A DNA stretch of 64,000 nucleotides, taken from Streptosporangium sp. NBC_01495 (GTDB lineage Bacteria > Actinomycetota > Actinomycetes > Streptosporangiales > Streptosporangiaceae). Below are positions 16,157 to 25,313 of the stretch, piece by piece; position 1 is the first letter of the stretch, and the number at the start of each line of letters is the position of its first letter. The translations under genes and the position numbers were made by a program. The stretch lies in contig NZ_CP109430.1 in NCBI RefSeq assembly GCF_036250735.1, forward strand, positions 8,742,001-8,806,000. The letters are read 5' to 3'. Below the pieces are notes generated by a model. The model was not told where the DNA came from. It was given only the letters and a program-made list of their open reading frames with translations, and did no database searches.

Positions 16157-18415
16157 ATGAGGACATCGATTCGTACGGCCGGCGCGGTCACCCTCGCCGC
16201 CGCGCTGCTCGCCACGGCGTGCACCTCGACGGAGACGAAGACCGCGGCGGGCCGTACGGCACCGGTCGATCTGGGCAACGTCAAGCTGGTCTCCTACAGC
16301 GGCTGTGACGACATGCTGACCGGGCTGCGCGCGGCGACGGTGAAGAACGTCGGCCCCTGGGGCATCGGCGGCCCCGTGGTCATGTACGCGGAGGCGCGGT
16401 CGGACACCGCCGCCAAGAGCACGGCCGGGGCGCCCGAGCACTCGACCACGAACACGCACGAGGCCGGGGTCGACGAGCCCGACCTGGTGAAGACCGACGG
16501 CGACCGGGTCGTCACCGTGAACCGCGGCGTGCTGCGGGTGGTGGACGCCGCGACCAGGAAGGTCACCGGCACGCTCAAGCTCGTGGACGCCGAGCAGGTG
16601 TGGGCCCCGGCCGACCTGCTGGTCAGCGGCGACAGGGCGCTGGTGCTGTTCTCCGGCGGCGGGATCATCCCGTACGGCGCGACGGCCAAGCGCGCGGCGA
16701 GCCCGGGGCCGCGCTACGTCCTCGTCGACCTGTCGGGGAAGCCGAAGGTGATCGGCTCGCTCACCCCCGACGGCTCCCACGTGGACGCCAGGATGGTCGG
16801 CTCGACCGTGCGGATCGTGGTCCGCAGCCAGCCGCGGATCGAGTTCCCCGACGCTGGGCCCGACCTGTCGGACAACGAGCGCACCCGGCGCAACGCGGAG
16901 ATCGTGGCCAAGGCGCCGATCGAGGCGTGGCTGCCGAAGTACGAGCTGACGACCGCGGACGGCGTGACCTCGGACCGCACGGTCGACTGCGGGCAGGTCA
17001 GCCACCCCGCGGAGTACACCGGGACGTCGATGCTGACCATGCACAGCCTCGACCTGTCCCAGGCGCTCGCCGAGACGGCCCCGATCAGCGTCGCGGCCGA
17101 CGGCGACACCGTCTACGGAACGGCCTCCAGCCTGTACGTGGCCAGCAACCCGCGCTGGTGGTGGCCCCGGCCGATCGACTCGATGATCGTCGATGTCCCG
17201 GCGACACCGGCCCCCACCCCGGCGACGCCCTCGCCGTCCGGCTCCATGAGCCCGTTCGCCACCCCCGCCACGTCCGGGTCCGCGAGCCCGATCGCCACGC
17301 CCGCCGCCGCGTCGGGTCTCGACCCCGCTCCGAGCCTGCTCCCCGAGCCCTCGGCGCCCTCGACCGTCTCGCTGACTCCGGCCCCTGACGTGACCTTCCC
17401 CGACTCCCCCACCCAGACCATCACACCGGGCGTCACGGCCTCGTCGACCCAGAGTCCGCCCTCGATCCCGCCGTCCGACCCTCCCTCGTCCGGCACCGTC
17501 CCGCCGACGGCGACCCCGGAGCAGCCGCCGGAGGAGACCGAGGTCCACCGGTTCGACATCACCGCGGCCGGGGCGCCCCGCTACGTCGCCTCGGGCAAGG
17601 TTCCCGGCAGGCTGCTCAACCAGTACTCGCTGTCGGAGTACGAGGGACACCTGCGGGTCGCCACCACCTCGACCGCCGCGCAGGACACCTCGACCGCCCC
17701 CCCGACCGCCGCGCCGGACACCTCCAGCGCCGTCTACGTGCTCGACGCCGACACCCTGGCCAGGACCGGCGAGGTCGGCGGGCTCGGCCGGGGTGAGCGG
17801 ATCTACTCGGTCCGCTTCATCGGCCCCGTCGGCTACGTGGTGACGTTCAAGCAGGTGGACCCGCTCTACACGCTCGACCTGCGCGACCCGGCGGCACCGA
17901 GGAGGACGGGCGAGCTGAAGATCACCGGCTACTCGGCGTACCTGCATCCGGCGGGCGACGGGCGGCTGATCGGCGTGGGCCAGGAGGCGAGCGAGGAGGG
18001 CCGCACGCTCGGCACCCAGGTGTCGCTGTTCGACGTCAGCGACCCGGCCAACCCGCGCCGCCTGTCGCAGATGTTCCAGAAGGACTCCGGCTCGGAGGCC
18101 GAGTGGGACCCGCACGCCTTCCTGTACTGGGCGAAGACGGGCATGGCCGTCCTCCCGCTGAGCTCGTGGACGGGTACCGAGCAGACCAACGGGACCGCCC
18201 TGGTCCTCAAGATCGATGACTCCGCGGTCACCAGGACCGGCACGGTCGTCCACCCCAGGCCCAAGCCGGCGGAGAACGACCGCGTCTCCCCGTACGACCC
18301 GGGCATCCGCCGCTCGGTCGTCATCGGCGACAGCCTGTGGACGGTCTCCGACCTCGGCCTCAAGGTGAGCGACATGAAGGACCTGGCCGACCGGGCCTGG
18401 ATCCCCTTCTCCTGA
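16157..18415 (+). CDS. Secreted lipoprotein with beta-propeller domain
   Basis: 752 residues. The N-terminus is a lipoprotein signal peptide with lipobox LATAC (Cys17). The body matches the C-terminal beta-propeller family (Beta_propel): TNTHEAGVDEPDLVKTDGDR, YSVRFIGPVGYVVTFKQVDP, GELKITGYSAYLHP and EWDPHAFLYWAKTG. A long Pro/Ser/Thr-rich linker at about residues 345-460 splits the propeller and is probably surface-exposed and flexible. The protein should be anchored to the outer face of the membrane; its ligand or partner is unknown. A 28-bp segment at its stop codon is repeated 62 bp downstream (see findings). Confidence 0.88.
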   Translation: MRTSIRTAGAVTLAAALLATACTSTETKTAAGRTAPVDLGNVKLVSYSGCDDMLTGLRAATVKNVGPWGIGGPVVMYAEARSDTAAKSTAGAPEHSTTNTHEAGVDEPDLVKTDGDRVVTVNRGVLRVVDAATRKVTGTLKLVDAEQVWAPADLLVSGDRALVLFSGGGIIPYGATAKRAASPGPRYVLVDLSGKPKVIGSLTPDGSHVDARMVGSTVRIVVRSQPRIEFPDAGPDLSDNERTRRNAEIVAKAPIEAWLPKYELTTADGVTSDRTVDCGQVSHPAEYTGTSMLTMHSLDLSQALAETAPISVAADGDTVYGTASSLYVASNPRWWWPRPIDSMIVDVPATPAPTPATPSPSGSMSPFATPATSGSASPIATPAAASGLDPAPSLLPEPSAPSTVSLTPAPDVTFPDSPTQTITPGVTASSTQSPPSIPPSDPPSSGTVPPTATPEQPPEETEVHRFDITAAGAPRYVASGKVPGRLLNQYSLSEYEGHLRVATTSTAAQDTSTAPPTAAPDTSSAVYVLDADTLARTGEVGGLGRGERIYSVRFIGPVGYVVTFKQVDPLYTLDLRDPAAPRRTGELKITGYSAYLHPAGDGRLIGVGQEASEEGRTLGTQVSLFDVSDPANPRRLSQMFQKDSGSEAEWDPHAFLYWAKTGMAVLPLSSWTGTEQTNGTALVLKIDDSAVTRTGTVVHPRPKPAENDRVSPYDPGIRRSVVIGDSLWTVSDLGLKVSDMKDLADRAWIPFS

Positions 18416-18494
18416 CCCCCCTCGCGACCTCCTGCCGTACCCCGCGCGGTCAGGTGATCGTGGCGACCTTCTCCTGATCCCCCTCGTGACCTGG
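18405..18494. repeat. Duplicated 3' end of the beta-propeller gene
   Basis: 18405-18432 and 18467-18494 are near-identical 28-bp copies (CCTTCTCCTGA core, 62-bp period). The first copy contains the gene's own stop codon. The remaining gap to 18689 holds a GC-rich block (about 18503-18540) and then an AT-richer promoter-like stretch around 18564-18600. Confidence 0.75.
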
Positions 18495-18587
18495 CGAACT
18501 CCCGAACCCGCGCCCCCGGCCCGACCGCCGGGGGCGCACCCGTTTGCACGCTCCAGAAGGCCCTATAACACTGACATATACACCTTT

Positions 18588-18599
18588 ACAAGATCTTGT
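18588..18599. promoter_or_regulatory. Palindrome upstream of the M36 peptidase gene
   Basis: ACAAGATCTTGT is a perfect 12-bp palindrome in the only AT-rich part of the intergenic region, about 90 bp before the peptidase start. Its position suits an operator or activator site. No regulator can be named. Confidence 0.35.
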
Positions 18600-18689
18600 C
18601 ATGACACTTGAATCGGTGTTACCTCTTGCGCAACACACGTGATCTGCGTGTGGCATGGCCGGCGACGGCCATCTTTCGCTGGAGGATCG

Positions 18690-21602
18690 GTGTCGACCAA
18701 ACCCTGGTCACGCATTACCGTCATCGCAGCCGCCACCGCGGCGCTCGTCATTCCCCTGCCGGGGGTCGCCCAGGGCGAACCCGGCGGCCAGCCCCCCAAG
18801 GTCCACGACTTCCAGGCCGAACACGGCGGCAAGCCCGACCTGGACAACCGGCGCGGCAGCGTCGCACCCCCGACCTCGCTCTCCAGGTCGGCGGCGGCGA
18901 GCACCGCGACGATCCGGTGGAACACTCTCGGCACCCCGGCCGTCATCTCCGATTCCGCCCCCCTCGCCGAGGGCCTGGACGCCGACCCCGAGCGGGCCGC
19001 GCGGGCCTACCTCAAGGCGAACGAGAACCTCTTCGGACTCTCCGGCGAGGCCGTGGACGCGCTGGAGAAGATCGCAGCCAACCCCATCGGTGACGGGTAC
19101 GCCGTACTGCTCAGGCAGAAGTTCGGCGACCTGCCCGCGGGCGTGGACGGACAGGTCGTGGTCGGCGTGAAGGGCGGCAAGGTCCTCCACGTCACCTCGA
19201 CCCTCTCGCGCTCCCCCGAGGCGCCTCCCGCCGCCAGGCTCACCGAGCAGCAGGCGCTGGAGATCGCGGCCAGGGACGGCGGGATCGACCTGGCCACGGC
19301 CAGCGTCAAGAAGGCCACCGCCACGGCGGTGCCCGCGCCCGACGGGACGCACAACGCGTTCCAGATCACCCTGATCGGCGGCGGCGAGGGCGAGCCCGCC
19401 GCGTACACGACGCACGTGGACGCGGTCAGCGGCGAGATCCTGACCCGCGAGAACCTGGTCGACCACCACAGCGCGCCGGACGACCCCAGATGGGAGGCGT
19501 TCCCGGCCAATCCGCCGGCCGACTACTCCTCCACCGACACCCGCGCGACGTGGTGCGCCAAGGCCGGTCCCGGCTGTGACGTGGTCGGGGCCGACCCGGC
19601 CACCGGCAAGGCGTGGGACGTCGGCCACGCCACGGACACCCCGACGAACACGAGCGTCGGCAACGCCGCCAAGACCGTGGAGAACCGCGCCAGCGGCGAC
19701 GCGTTCTCCGTCGGCACCCGCAGCAACGTGGCCACGCCGAACCGCGAGTACGTCTACCCGTGGACCAACAAGTGGTACACGGCCAAGTGCGACCCGGCCT
19801 CCCTGGACCAGCCCGGCGAGGCCGACCTCGAAGCCGCCATCTCCAACCTGCACGTCATGCACAACCGCATGCACGACTGGTCCTACCGGCTCGGCTTCAC
19901 CGAGACCGCCTGGAACATGCAGAACGACAACGGCGAGCGCGGCGGCCTCGGCGGCGACCCCGAGCAGGGCAACGCCCAGGCGGGCGCCCGGGTGCTCAGC
20001 GTGCGCGACAACGCCAACCAGATCACCGGTCCCGACGGCGTCGCCCCCATCACCAACATGTACATGTGGCAGCCGATCGCGGGCTCGTTCTACTCGCCCT
20101 GCGTGGACGGCGACTACGACATGTCGGTGATCGGGCACGAGTACACCCACGCGATCTCCGGCCGTATGATCGGCGGCCCGAACGCCGGGTGGAGCGGCGC
20201 CCAGGCCGGGGCCATGAACGAGAGCACCTCCGACCTGTTCGCGATGGAGTACCTCTCCGAGTACGGCTTCCGCCCCGCGGGCGACACCCCGTACGTCACC
20301 GGCGGCTACGTCACCGGCGACAGGAAGGCGGGCATCCGTAACTACGACATGTCCGACTCCCCGCTGAACTACAGCGACATCGCGTACGACATCGTCGGCC
20401 AGCAGGTGCACGCCGACGGTGAGATCTGGTCGGCGACCCAGTACGACGTGCGCAAGGCCTTCGTGCAGAAGTACGGCCAGGGCACCCCGGCCAAGCAGAA
20501 GGCGTGCGCCGACGGCAAGACCCCGGTCGGGGAGTGCCCCGGCAACCGCCGCTGGGCGCAGGTCTCCTTCGACGCGCTGCTGCTGATGGCCACCGGCGCG
20601 GTCAGCTACGTCGACCACCGCGACGCGCTGCTCGCGGCCGACGCCATCCGCTTCGGCGGCGCGAACCAGGCCATCATGTGGCGCGCGTTCGCCGAGCACG
20701 GCCTCGGCCAGGGCGCGGCGAGCGTCGGGAGCAACGACCCCGACCCGACGCCGAGCTTCGTCGACCCGGCCGGCAAGAACGGCAGGATCCAGCTCAAGCC
20801 GCTGCTCGACGCCAAGGACGCGGCGCTCCGGCTCTACGTCGGCGACTACGAGGGCCGCGTCGTGCCGGTGGCCGACACCGACCCGGCGACCGAGCTCGGC
20901 GACACCGTCGAGATGACCCCGGGGATCTACGACTTCGTGGTCGCGGGCAACGGGTTCGGGCACACCCGGGTGAAGTTCGCGGTGCTGCCGGGCCTGAAGC
21001 TGCCGCTGCCGCTCGCGGTGCCTAAGAACCTCGCCTCCGCGGCACTGGGCGCCACCGCGACCGGTGACGGCGTCAACCAGGCCAAGCTGATCGACGAGAC
21101 GGAGGCGACGAACTGGGCCTCGCTCACCGGACCGGTCAAGGGCAAGGCCGTCACCGTGGACCTGGCCGGGACCAAGCCGGAGAAGATCCGCCGCGTGCAG
21201 GTCAGCGCGATGCTCAGGCCCCCCGCCGCCACCGACCCGGCCGACCCCGGCACCCAGAACCGCTTCAGCGCCCTGCGCGCCTTCGAGGTCCTGGCCTGCG
21301 ACGCCACGAAGAAGGACTGCTCCTCGCCCGCGTCCTTCTCGGTCGTCTACACCAGCCCGTCCAACGCCTTCGAGACGCGCAGGCCGCGTCCCCGCGGCGC
21401 CGACCTGGTCATCGAGTCCTTCAAGATCCCCACGACCACCGCGACCCACCTGACCCTGCGGGCCGTCTCCACCCAGTGCACCGGCAACCCGGTCTACGCC
21501 GGTGAGCAGGACGCCGACCCCAACTCCGCCACCGACTGCGCCACGGCCAGCCCCGCCAGGGACCACCTGCGCGCGGCCGAGTTCCAGGCCTTCACCCGCT
21601 AG
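18690..21602 (+). CDS. Secreted M36 (fungalysin) family metallopeptidase
   Basis: 971 residues from the GTG at 18690, chosen because GGAGG lies 4 nt upstream and a signal peptide follows at once (ITVIAAATAALVIPLPGVAQ). A fungalysin/thermolysin propeptide region covers about residues 60-250. The zinc site is GHEYTHA (His483, His487), and NESTSDLF supplies the third ligand (Glu511). After the catalytic domain, a 300-residue C-terminal part resembles a jelly-roll or discoidin-like domain (VTVDLAGTKPEKIRRVQVSA). The enzyme should be an extracellular broad-specificity protease activated by propeptide removal. An upstream ATG at 18639 is in frame but would bury the signal peptide. Tandem hairpin repeats follow the stop codon. 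Confidence 0.93.
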   Translation: MSTKPWSRITVIAAATAALVIPLPGVAQGEPGGQPPKVHDFQAEHGGKPDLDNRRGSVAPPTSLSRSAAASTATIRWNTLGTPAVISDSAPLAEGLDADPERAARAYLKANENLFGLSGEAVDALEKIAANPIGDGYAVLLRQKFGDLPAGVDGQVVVGVKGGKVLHVTSTLSRSPEAPPAARLTEQQALEIAARDGGIDLATASVKKATATAVPAPDGTHNAFQITLIGGGEGEPAAYTTHVDAVSGEILTRENLVDHHSAPDDPRWEAFPANPPADYSSTDTRATWCAKAGPGCDVVGADPATGKAWDVGHATDTPTNTSVGNAAKTVENRASGDAFSVGTRSNVATPNREYVYPWTNKWYTAKCDPASLDQPGEADLEAAISNLHVMHNRMHDWSYRLGFTETAWNMQNDNGERGGLGGDPEQGNAQAGARVLSVRDNANQITGPDGVAPITNMYMWQPIAGSFYSPCVDGDYDMSVIGHEYTHAISGRMIGGPNAGWSGAQAGAMNESTSDLFAMEYLSEYGFRPAGDTPYVTGGYVTGDRKAGIRNYDMSDSPLNYSDIAYDIVGQQVHADGEIWSATQYDVRKAFVQKYGQGTPAKQKACADGKTPVGECPGNRRWAQVSFDALLLMATGAVSYVDHRDALLAADAIRFGGANQAIMWRAFAEHGLGQGAASVGSNDPDPTPSFVDPAGKNGRIQLKPLLDAKDAALRLYVGDYEGRVVPVADTDPATELGDTVEMTPGIYDFVVAGNGFGHTRVKFAVLPGLKLPLPLAVPKNLASAALGATATGDGVNQAKLIDETEATNWASLTGPVKGKAVTVDLAGTKPEKIRRVQVSAMLRPPAATDPADPGTQNRFSALRAFEVLACDATKKDCSSPASFSVVYTSPSNAFETRRPRPRGADLVIESFKIPTTTATHLTLRAVSTQCTGNPVYAGEQDADPNSATDCATASPARDHLRAAEFQAFTR

Positions 21603-21916
21603 TCCTCCCGGAGTCTCCTGCCGGTCCCTCCCGAGGGGCCGGCAGGCCCTCCGGACACCCGTTGGTCCCTCCGGGGTCTCCTGCCGGTCCTCCTGAGGGC
21701 CGGTAAGCCCTCCGGACACCCGCCAGACCCTCCGGGGTCCCGTCAGTCCCTCCGGAGGAGTCCCCGGGTCCCGAGTTTCCCGGGGCCCGGGGACCTTCCG
21801 GTTCCGGGGGAGTTCCGGTTCCGTGGGTTCTGGTTCCCCCGGGAGGGGTTCTGGTTCCGGGGGGTTCCGGTTCCTCGGGGACCCTCCGGTTCCGGGGGTT
21901 CCTGGTTCCGGGAAGG
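21603..21916. repeat. Tandem 61-63 bp repeats, then GGTTCC-rich low-complexity DNA (gap without genes)
   Basis: The 314-bp gap between the convergent M36 and glpD stops is fully repetitive. About 21602-21664 and 21665-21725 are two copies of a 61-63 bp unit, with a third partial copy from 21726. Each copy carries a GCCGG...CCGG-type hairpin that may act as the peptidase terminator. From about 21795 to 21916 the sequence is built of variants of GGTTCCGGGGG. No coding potential is credible here. Confidence 0.8.
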
Positions 21917-23659
21917 TCAGACCGGGTTCGTCTCGGGGCTGGCCACCGGCACGATCTCCGGGGCGCCGAGGCGGATGGCGTCGGCCTCCTGGTCGGTGTC
22001 CTGCTCCTGGGAGAGGCGCTCGGACTCGACGCGCTTGGTGTAGTACTCCACCTCGCGCTTGATCTGCTCGGCGTCCCAGCCCAGCGGCTCGGCGAGCAGC
22101 TGGGCCGCCTCCTCGACCACGCCCAGCCCCCGGTGGAAGGTCTCGATCGAGATGTGCGTACGGCGGGTCAGCACGTCGTTCACGTGCCGGGCACCCTCGT
22201 GGGTCGCCGCGTAGACCACCTCCGCCCGGAGGTAGTCGTCGGCCCCCGTCAGCGGCTTGGCCAGCGACGGGTCCCGCTCGATCAGCGCCAGGACCTCGTC
22301 GATCATCGACCCGTACCGCTGGAGCAGGTGCTCGATCCTGGCCACGTGCAGCCCGGAGGACTGGGCCAGCCGCTGCCGGGAGTTCCACAGCGCCTGGTAG
22401 CCCTCGGCCCCGGCCAGCGGGACGCGGTCGGTACAGGAGGGCGGGACCCGCTGGTCCAGGCCGTGCGCCACGGCGTCGACCGCATCCTTCGCCATAACAC
22501 GATATGTCGTGTATTTCCCCCCGGCCACCATGACCAGCCCCGGGACGGGATGGGCCACCACGTGCTCGCGGGAGAGCTTGGACGTCTCCTCGGACTCCCC
22601 CGACAGCAGCGGGCGCAACCCGGCGTAGACGCCCTCGACGTCCTCGCGGGTGAGCGGGACCGAGAGCACCTCGTTCACGTGGTCGAGGACGTAGTCGATG
22701 TCCAGCCGCGACGCCGCCGGGTGGGCCCGGTCCAGCTCCCACCGGGTGTCGGTGGTGCCGATGATCCAGTGACGGCCCCAGGGGATGACGAACAGCACCG
22801 ACTTCTCGGTGCGCAGGATGATCCCGGTGAGAGAGTGGATCCGGTCGCGCGGCACCACCAGGTGGATGCCCTTGGAGGCGCGTACGTGGATCTGCCCGCG
22901 CCCGCCGACCAGTTCCTGGATGTCGTCGGTCCACACGCCGGTGGCGTTGACCACCTGGCGGGCCCGTACGTCCACCTCCCTGCCGGTCTCCAGGTCGCAC
23001 ACCCGGACCCCGGTCACCCGCTCCCCCTCGCGGAGGAAGCCCACTACCTGCGCCCGCGAGGCGACGTTGGCCCCGTACGTGGCCGCCGTCCGCAGCATGG
23101 TCATGACGTAGCGGGCGTCGTCGACCTGGGCGTCCCAGTACTGCACCGCGCCGGAGAACGACGCCCTGCGCAGCGCGGGCGCGAGCCGCAGCGCCCTCTT
23201 GCGCGACAGGTGCCTGTGGCCGGGCACGCCCCGGGCGAGCCCGGTGGAGAAGCCCATCGTGTCGTACATCACCAGGCCCGCGCCGACGTAGGGCCGCTCC
23301 CAGCCGAAGTGCGTCAGCGGAAACAGGAACGGCACCGGCCGCACCAGGTGCGGGGCGATCCGCTGCAGCAGCAGGGCCCGTTCCTGGAGCGCCTCCCTGA
23401 CCAGCTCGAAGTTGAGCTGTTCCAGGTAGCGCAGACCGCCGTGGATGAGCTTGGACGACCTGGACGAGGTGCCCGAGGCGAAGTCGCGCGCCTCCAGCAG
23501 CCCGACGGACAACCCTCGGGTCGCGGCGTCCAGCGCGACACCCGCTCCGACGACCCCGCCTCCGATCACCACCACGTCGAGTTCCTCGGCGCTCATCTGC
23601 GCCAGTGCGGCGGATCGCTCGGCAGGACCGAGCCGTCCGGTGCCCATTCGCGCCGTCAT
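21917..23659 (-). CDS. glpD: Aerobic glycerol-3-phosphate dehydrogenase
   Basis: 580 residues. FAD-dependent enzyme oxidising glycerol-3-phosphate to dihydroxyacetone phosphate at the membrane, feeding electrons to the respiratory chain. The N-terminal FAD loop is VVIGGGVVGAGVALDAATRG, followed by the GlpD signature FASGTSSRSSKLIHGGLRYL. IGTTDTRWE and GGKYTTYR are further family motifs, and the C-terminal helical domain is complete. The ATG has AGGGGG about 7 nt upstream. No glpF or glpK lies nearby, so it is probably a single transcript from the about 110-bp region before 23770. Confidence 0.96.
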   Translation of the reverse strand: MTARMGTGRLGPAERSAALAQMSAEELDVVVIGGGVVGAGVALDAATRGLSVGLLEARDFASGTSSRSSKLIHGGLRYLEQLNFELVREALQERALLLQRIAPHLVRPVPFLFPLTHFGWERPYVGAGLVMYDTMGFSTGLARGVPGHRHLSRKRALRLAPALRRASFSGAVQYWDAQVDDARYVMTMLRTAATYGANVASRAQVVGFLREGERVTGVRVCDLETGREVDVRARQVVNATGVWTDDIQELVGGRGQIHVRASKGIHLVVPRDRIHSLTGIILRTEKSVLFVIPWGRHWIIGTTDTRWELDRAHPAASRLDIDYVLDHVNEVLSVPLTREDVEGVYAGLRPLLSGESEETSKLSREHVVAHPVPGLVMVAGGKYTTYRVMAKDAVDAVAHGLDQRVPPSCTDRVPLAGAEGYQALWNSRQRLAQSSGLHVARIEHLLQRYGSMIDEVLALIERDPSLAKPLTGADDYLRAEVVYAATHEGARHVNDVLTRRTHISIETFHRGLGVVEEAAQLLAEPLGWDAEQIKREVEYYTKRVESERLSQEQDTDQEADAIRLGAPEIVPVASPETNPV

Positions 23660-23879
23660 TGTGCAACCCCCTGGGGTGCGGCTTGTCGCCTTACGTGAGG
23701 TATCTACCCATCTACCCTAGGCACCATTACCGACCAGTAGGGAACGGCGGCAGTGATTCACGCCCTACCCCCGTGAACAGCAAGAAGGCAAAGAAAAACC
23801 AAAGGGAGGACAACACCACGGGAACACCCCGGCGGGACGGGCGAACCCCGGGCCGGGCACCCGCCAATCGATCACCCAG

Positions 23880-24359
23880 AGCAAGGAAAGTGAGCCCAGG
23901 CAGGCCGCCCGCCTGCCGCTGTGGTTCCGGCGCCGGGTGGAGATCGAGCAGAGTGCCGACGCGCTGCGGACCTGGCAACCGCTCATCATCCCCGGTCTGC
24001 TCCAGACGGTCGACTACGCGCGGGCGCTTCTCGGCGGCAAGCCGGGCGTCAGCCCCGGCAGGGTGGAAGCAAGTCTGGCCGCGCGGATAGACAGGCAGCA
24101 CATCCTCGACCGCGAGGACCCGCCTATGCTGTGGGTGATCCTGGACGAAGGCGTCCTCACCCGCCCCGTCGGCGCCGCCGTGTGGCACAAGTCCTCACTC
24201 TCCGGCGACAACGGCGGCGACTGCGTGGAGGTCGCCGAGCTGTCCGGCGGACGCCGAGGCGTCCGCGACAGCAAGAACCCGACCGGCCCCGCGCTGGTCT
24301 TCACCCCCACCCAGTGGACCACCTTCACAAACGGCGTGAAGAACGGTCAGTTCGGCTGA
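23880..24359 (+). pseudogene. Remnant: truncated DUF5753 (Scr1-type) regulator fused in frame to DUF397
   Basis: One open frame. It starts with the second half of an actinobacterial XRE/DUF5753 protein (PLWFRRRVEIEQSADALRTW, then QPLIIPGLLQTVDYARALL and LWVILDEGVLTRPVG). At about 24178 it switches without a stop into a DUF397 protein (WHKSSLSGDNGGDCVEVAEL, RDSKNPTGPALVF, TPTQWTTF). These families normally come from two adjacent genes. The helix-turn-helix and the last two thirds of DUF5753 are missing, so an in-frame deletion is the simplest reading. A GTG at 23937 could still start a 140-residue product. Upstream DNA from 23773 is Lys/Arg-rich in translation and matches no family. Confidence 0.75.
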
Positions 24360-24547
24360 CACCCACAAGGATCGACGAACGCGGGCTCCCCCGAAACCGA
24401 GGGAGCCCGCGCATGTCCCGCCCCTTGAGCGAACCCGCGCCCCGGCGCCGGGAGTGGGTCAGCGGTGTCCGCTGGATCTTCGGCGATCACCACCGGTTCC
24501 CCGAACACTCGCCGTGGTGGTCGAGAAGATCGCGCATGTCGTGATTT

Positions 24548-25210
24548 GTGGTCAAATCATGGGTTGTGATCAAACAAGCGATGGCAATGACGTTGGTGGT
24601 CGGGTCGGTTCTGGCGGGAACCGGTGCGGCCCACGCGAGCACCGCCGAGATCCCCAAGGGGTTCCTGCTGACCGAGGCGAAGGCGAGGAAAGGCGTCGAT
24701 CCGGCGTTCAAGGACGAGGAGTCGTGGACGATCAGCAACAATCCGTCCCGCCGGCTCGAACTCAACCCCTGCCGTACCAAGGGGAAGCCCCGCGACGGCC
24801 GGGTCGCGATGCGCACCATCACACACTCGACCAGTGCCCCCTCCTTCAGCAGCGAACAGCTCGTGCTGTACGGGAACGCCAGGTCGGCCAAGGCCGCCTT
24901 CGCCAAGCTGCGGGCGGACCTGAAGCGGTGCCCGCTTTCGACGTACCGGTATTCCGGCAAACCGTTGCGGGTGAAGGACGAGGCCATGTCCGTCACGGGC
25001 TACTACCACGAGAAGGGGAAGATCGACAGGTCCATGTCCCCTGTGATGTGGGGGGTGGCGCGGCGGGGCAGCGCCTTGTTCCTCTACGTCAACGATGGCG
25101 TGGACGGTGTGACGTACGGCATGAACGAGCGAGGACGGTTGAAGGTGCTCGCCGACCAGGCGCAGAAGATGGCGAAGAAGGTGTGTGACCTGCCCGGGGT
25201 GTGCCGGTAA
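24548..25210 (+). CDS. Small secreted protein of unknown function
   Basis: 220 residues with a signal peptide (AMAMTLVVGSVLAGTGAAHA, cleavage near residue 31). The mature part has about 190 residues and three cysteines (ELNPCRTKG, LKRCPLSTY, KKVCDLPGVC), and recalls the extracellular sensor-type domains found in actinobacterial lipoproteins (SSEQLVLYGNARSAKAAFAK; VMWGVARRGSALFLYVN). That resemblance is weak. GTGs at 24548 and 24566 and an ATG at 24581 are possible starts. It follows the DUF5753-DUF397 remnant by 188 bp and precedes nagA; no operon is evident. Confidence 0.7.
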   Translation: MVKSWVVIKQAMAMTLVVGSVLAGTGAAHASTAEIPKGFLLTEAKARKGVDPAFKDEESWTISNNPSRRLELNPCRTKGKPRDGRVAMRTITHSTSAPSFSSEQLVLYGNARSAKAAFAKLRADLKRCPLSTYRYSGKPLRVKDEAMSVTGYYHEKGKIDRSMSPVMWGVARRGSALFLYVNDGVDGVTYGMNERGRLKVLADQAQKMAKKVCDLPGVCR

Positions 25211-25313
25211 GCCGCGCGCGTCGGAACGATCGGTCCCGCCTGGGCGAACCCGCGCCCCCGGCACCGGGAGTGCCGGGAGCCGGTTTTCCCGGGGACCCGC
25301 GAGGATGGGGAGC

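Noticed and set aside
18708-23666. Open frame of more than 1600 codons on the minus strand covering the M36 and glpD genes
   Set aside because: It is antisense to a convincing protease gene and out of frame with glpD, with an Arg/Gly/Ala/His-rich composition typical of shadow frames in GC-rich DNA.
24430-24452. CCCGGCGCCGGG palindrome as a specific operator
   Set aside because: Very GC-rich palindromes are frequent by chance here, and the copy is part of the dispersed repeat rather than a conserved promoter site.
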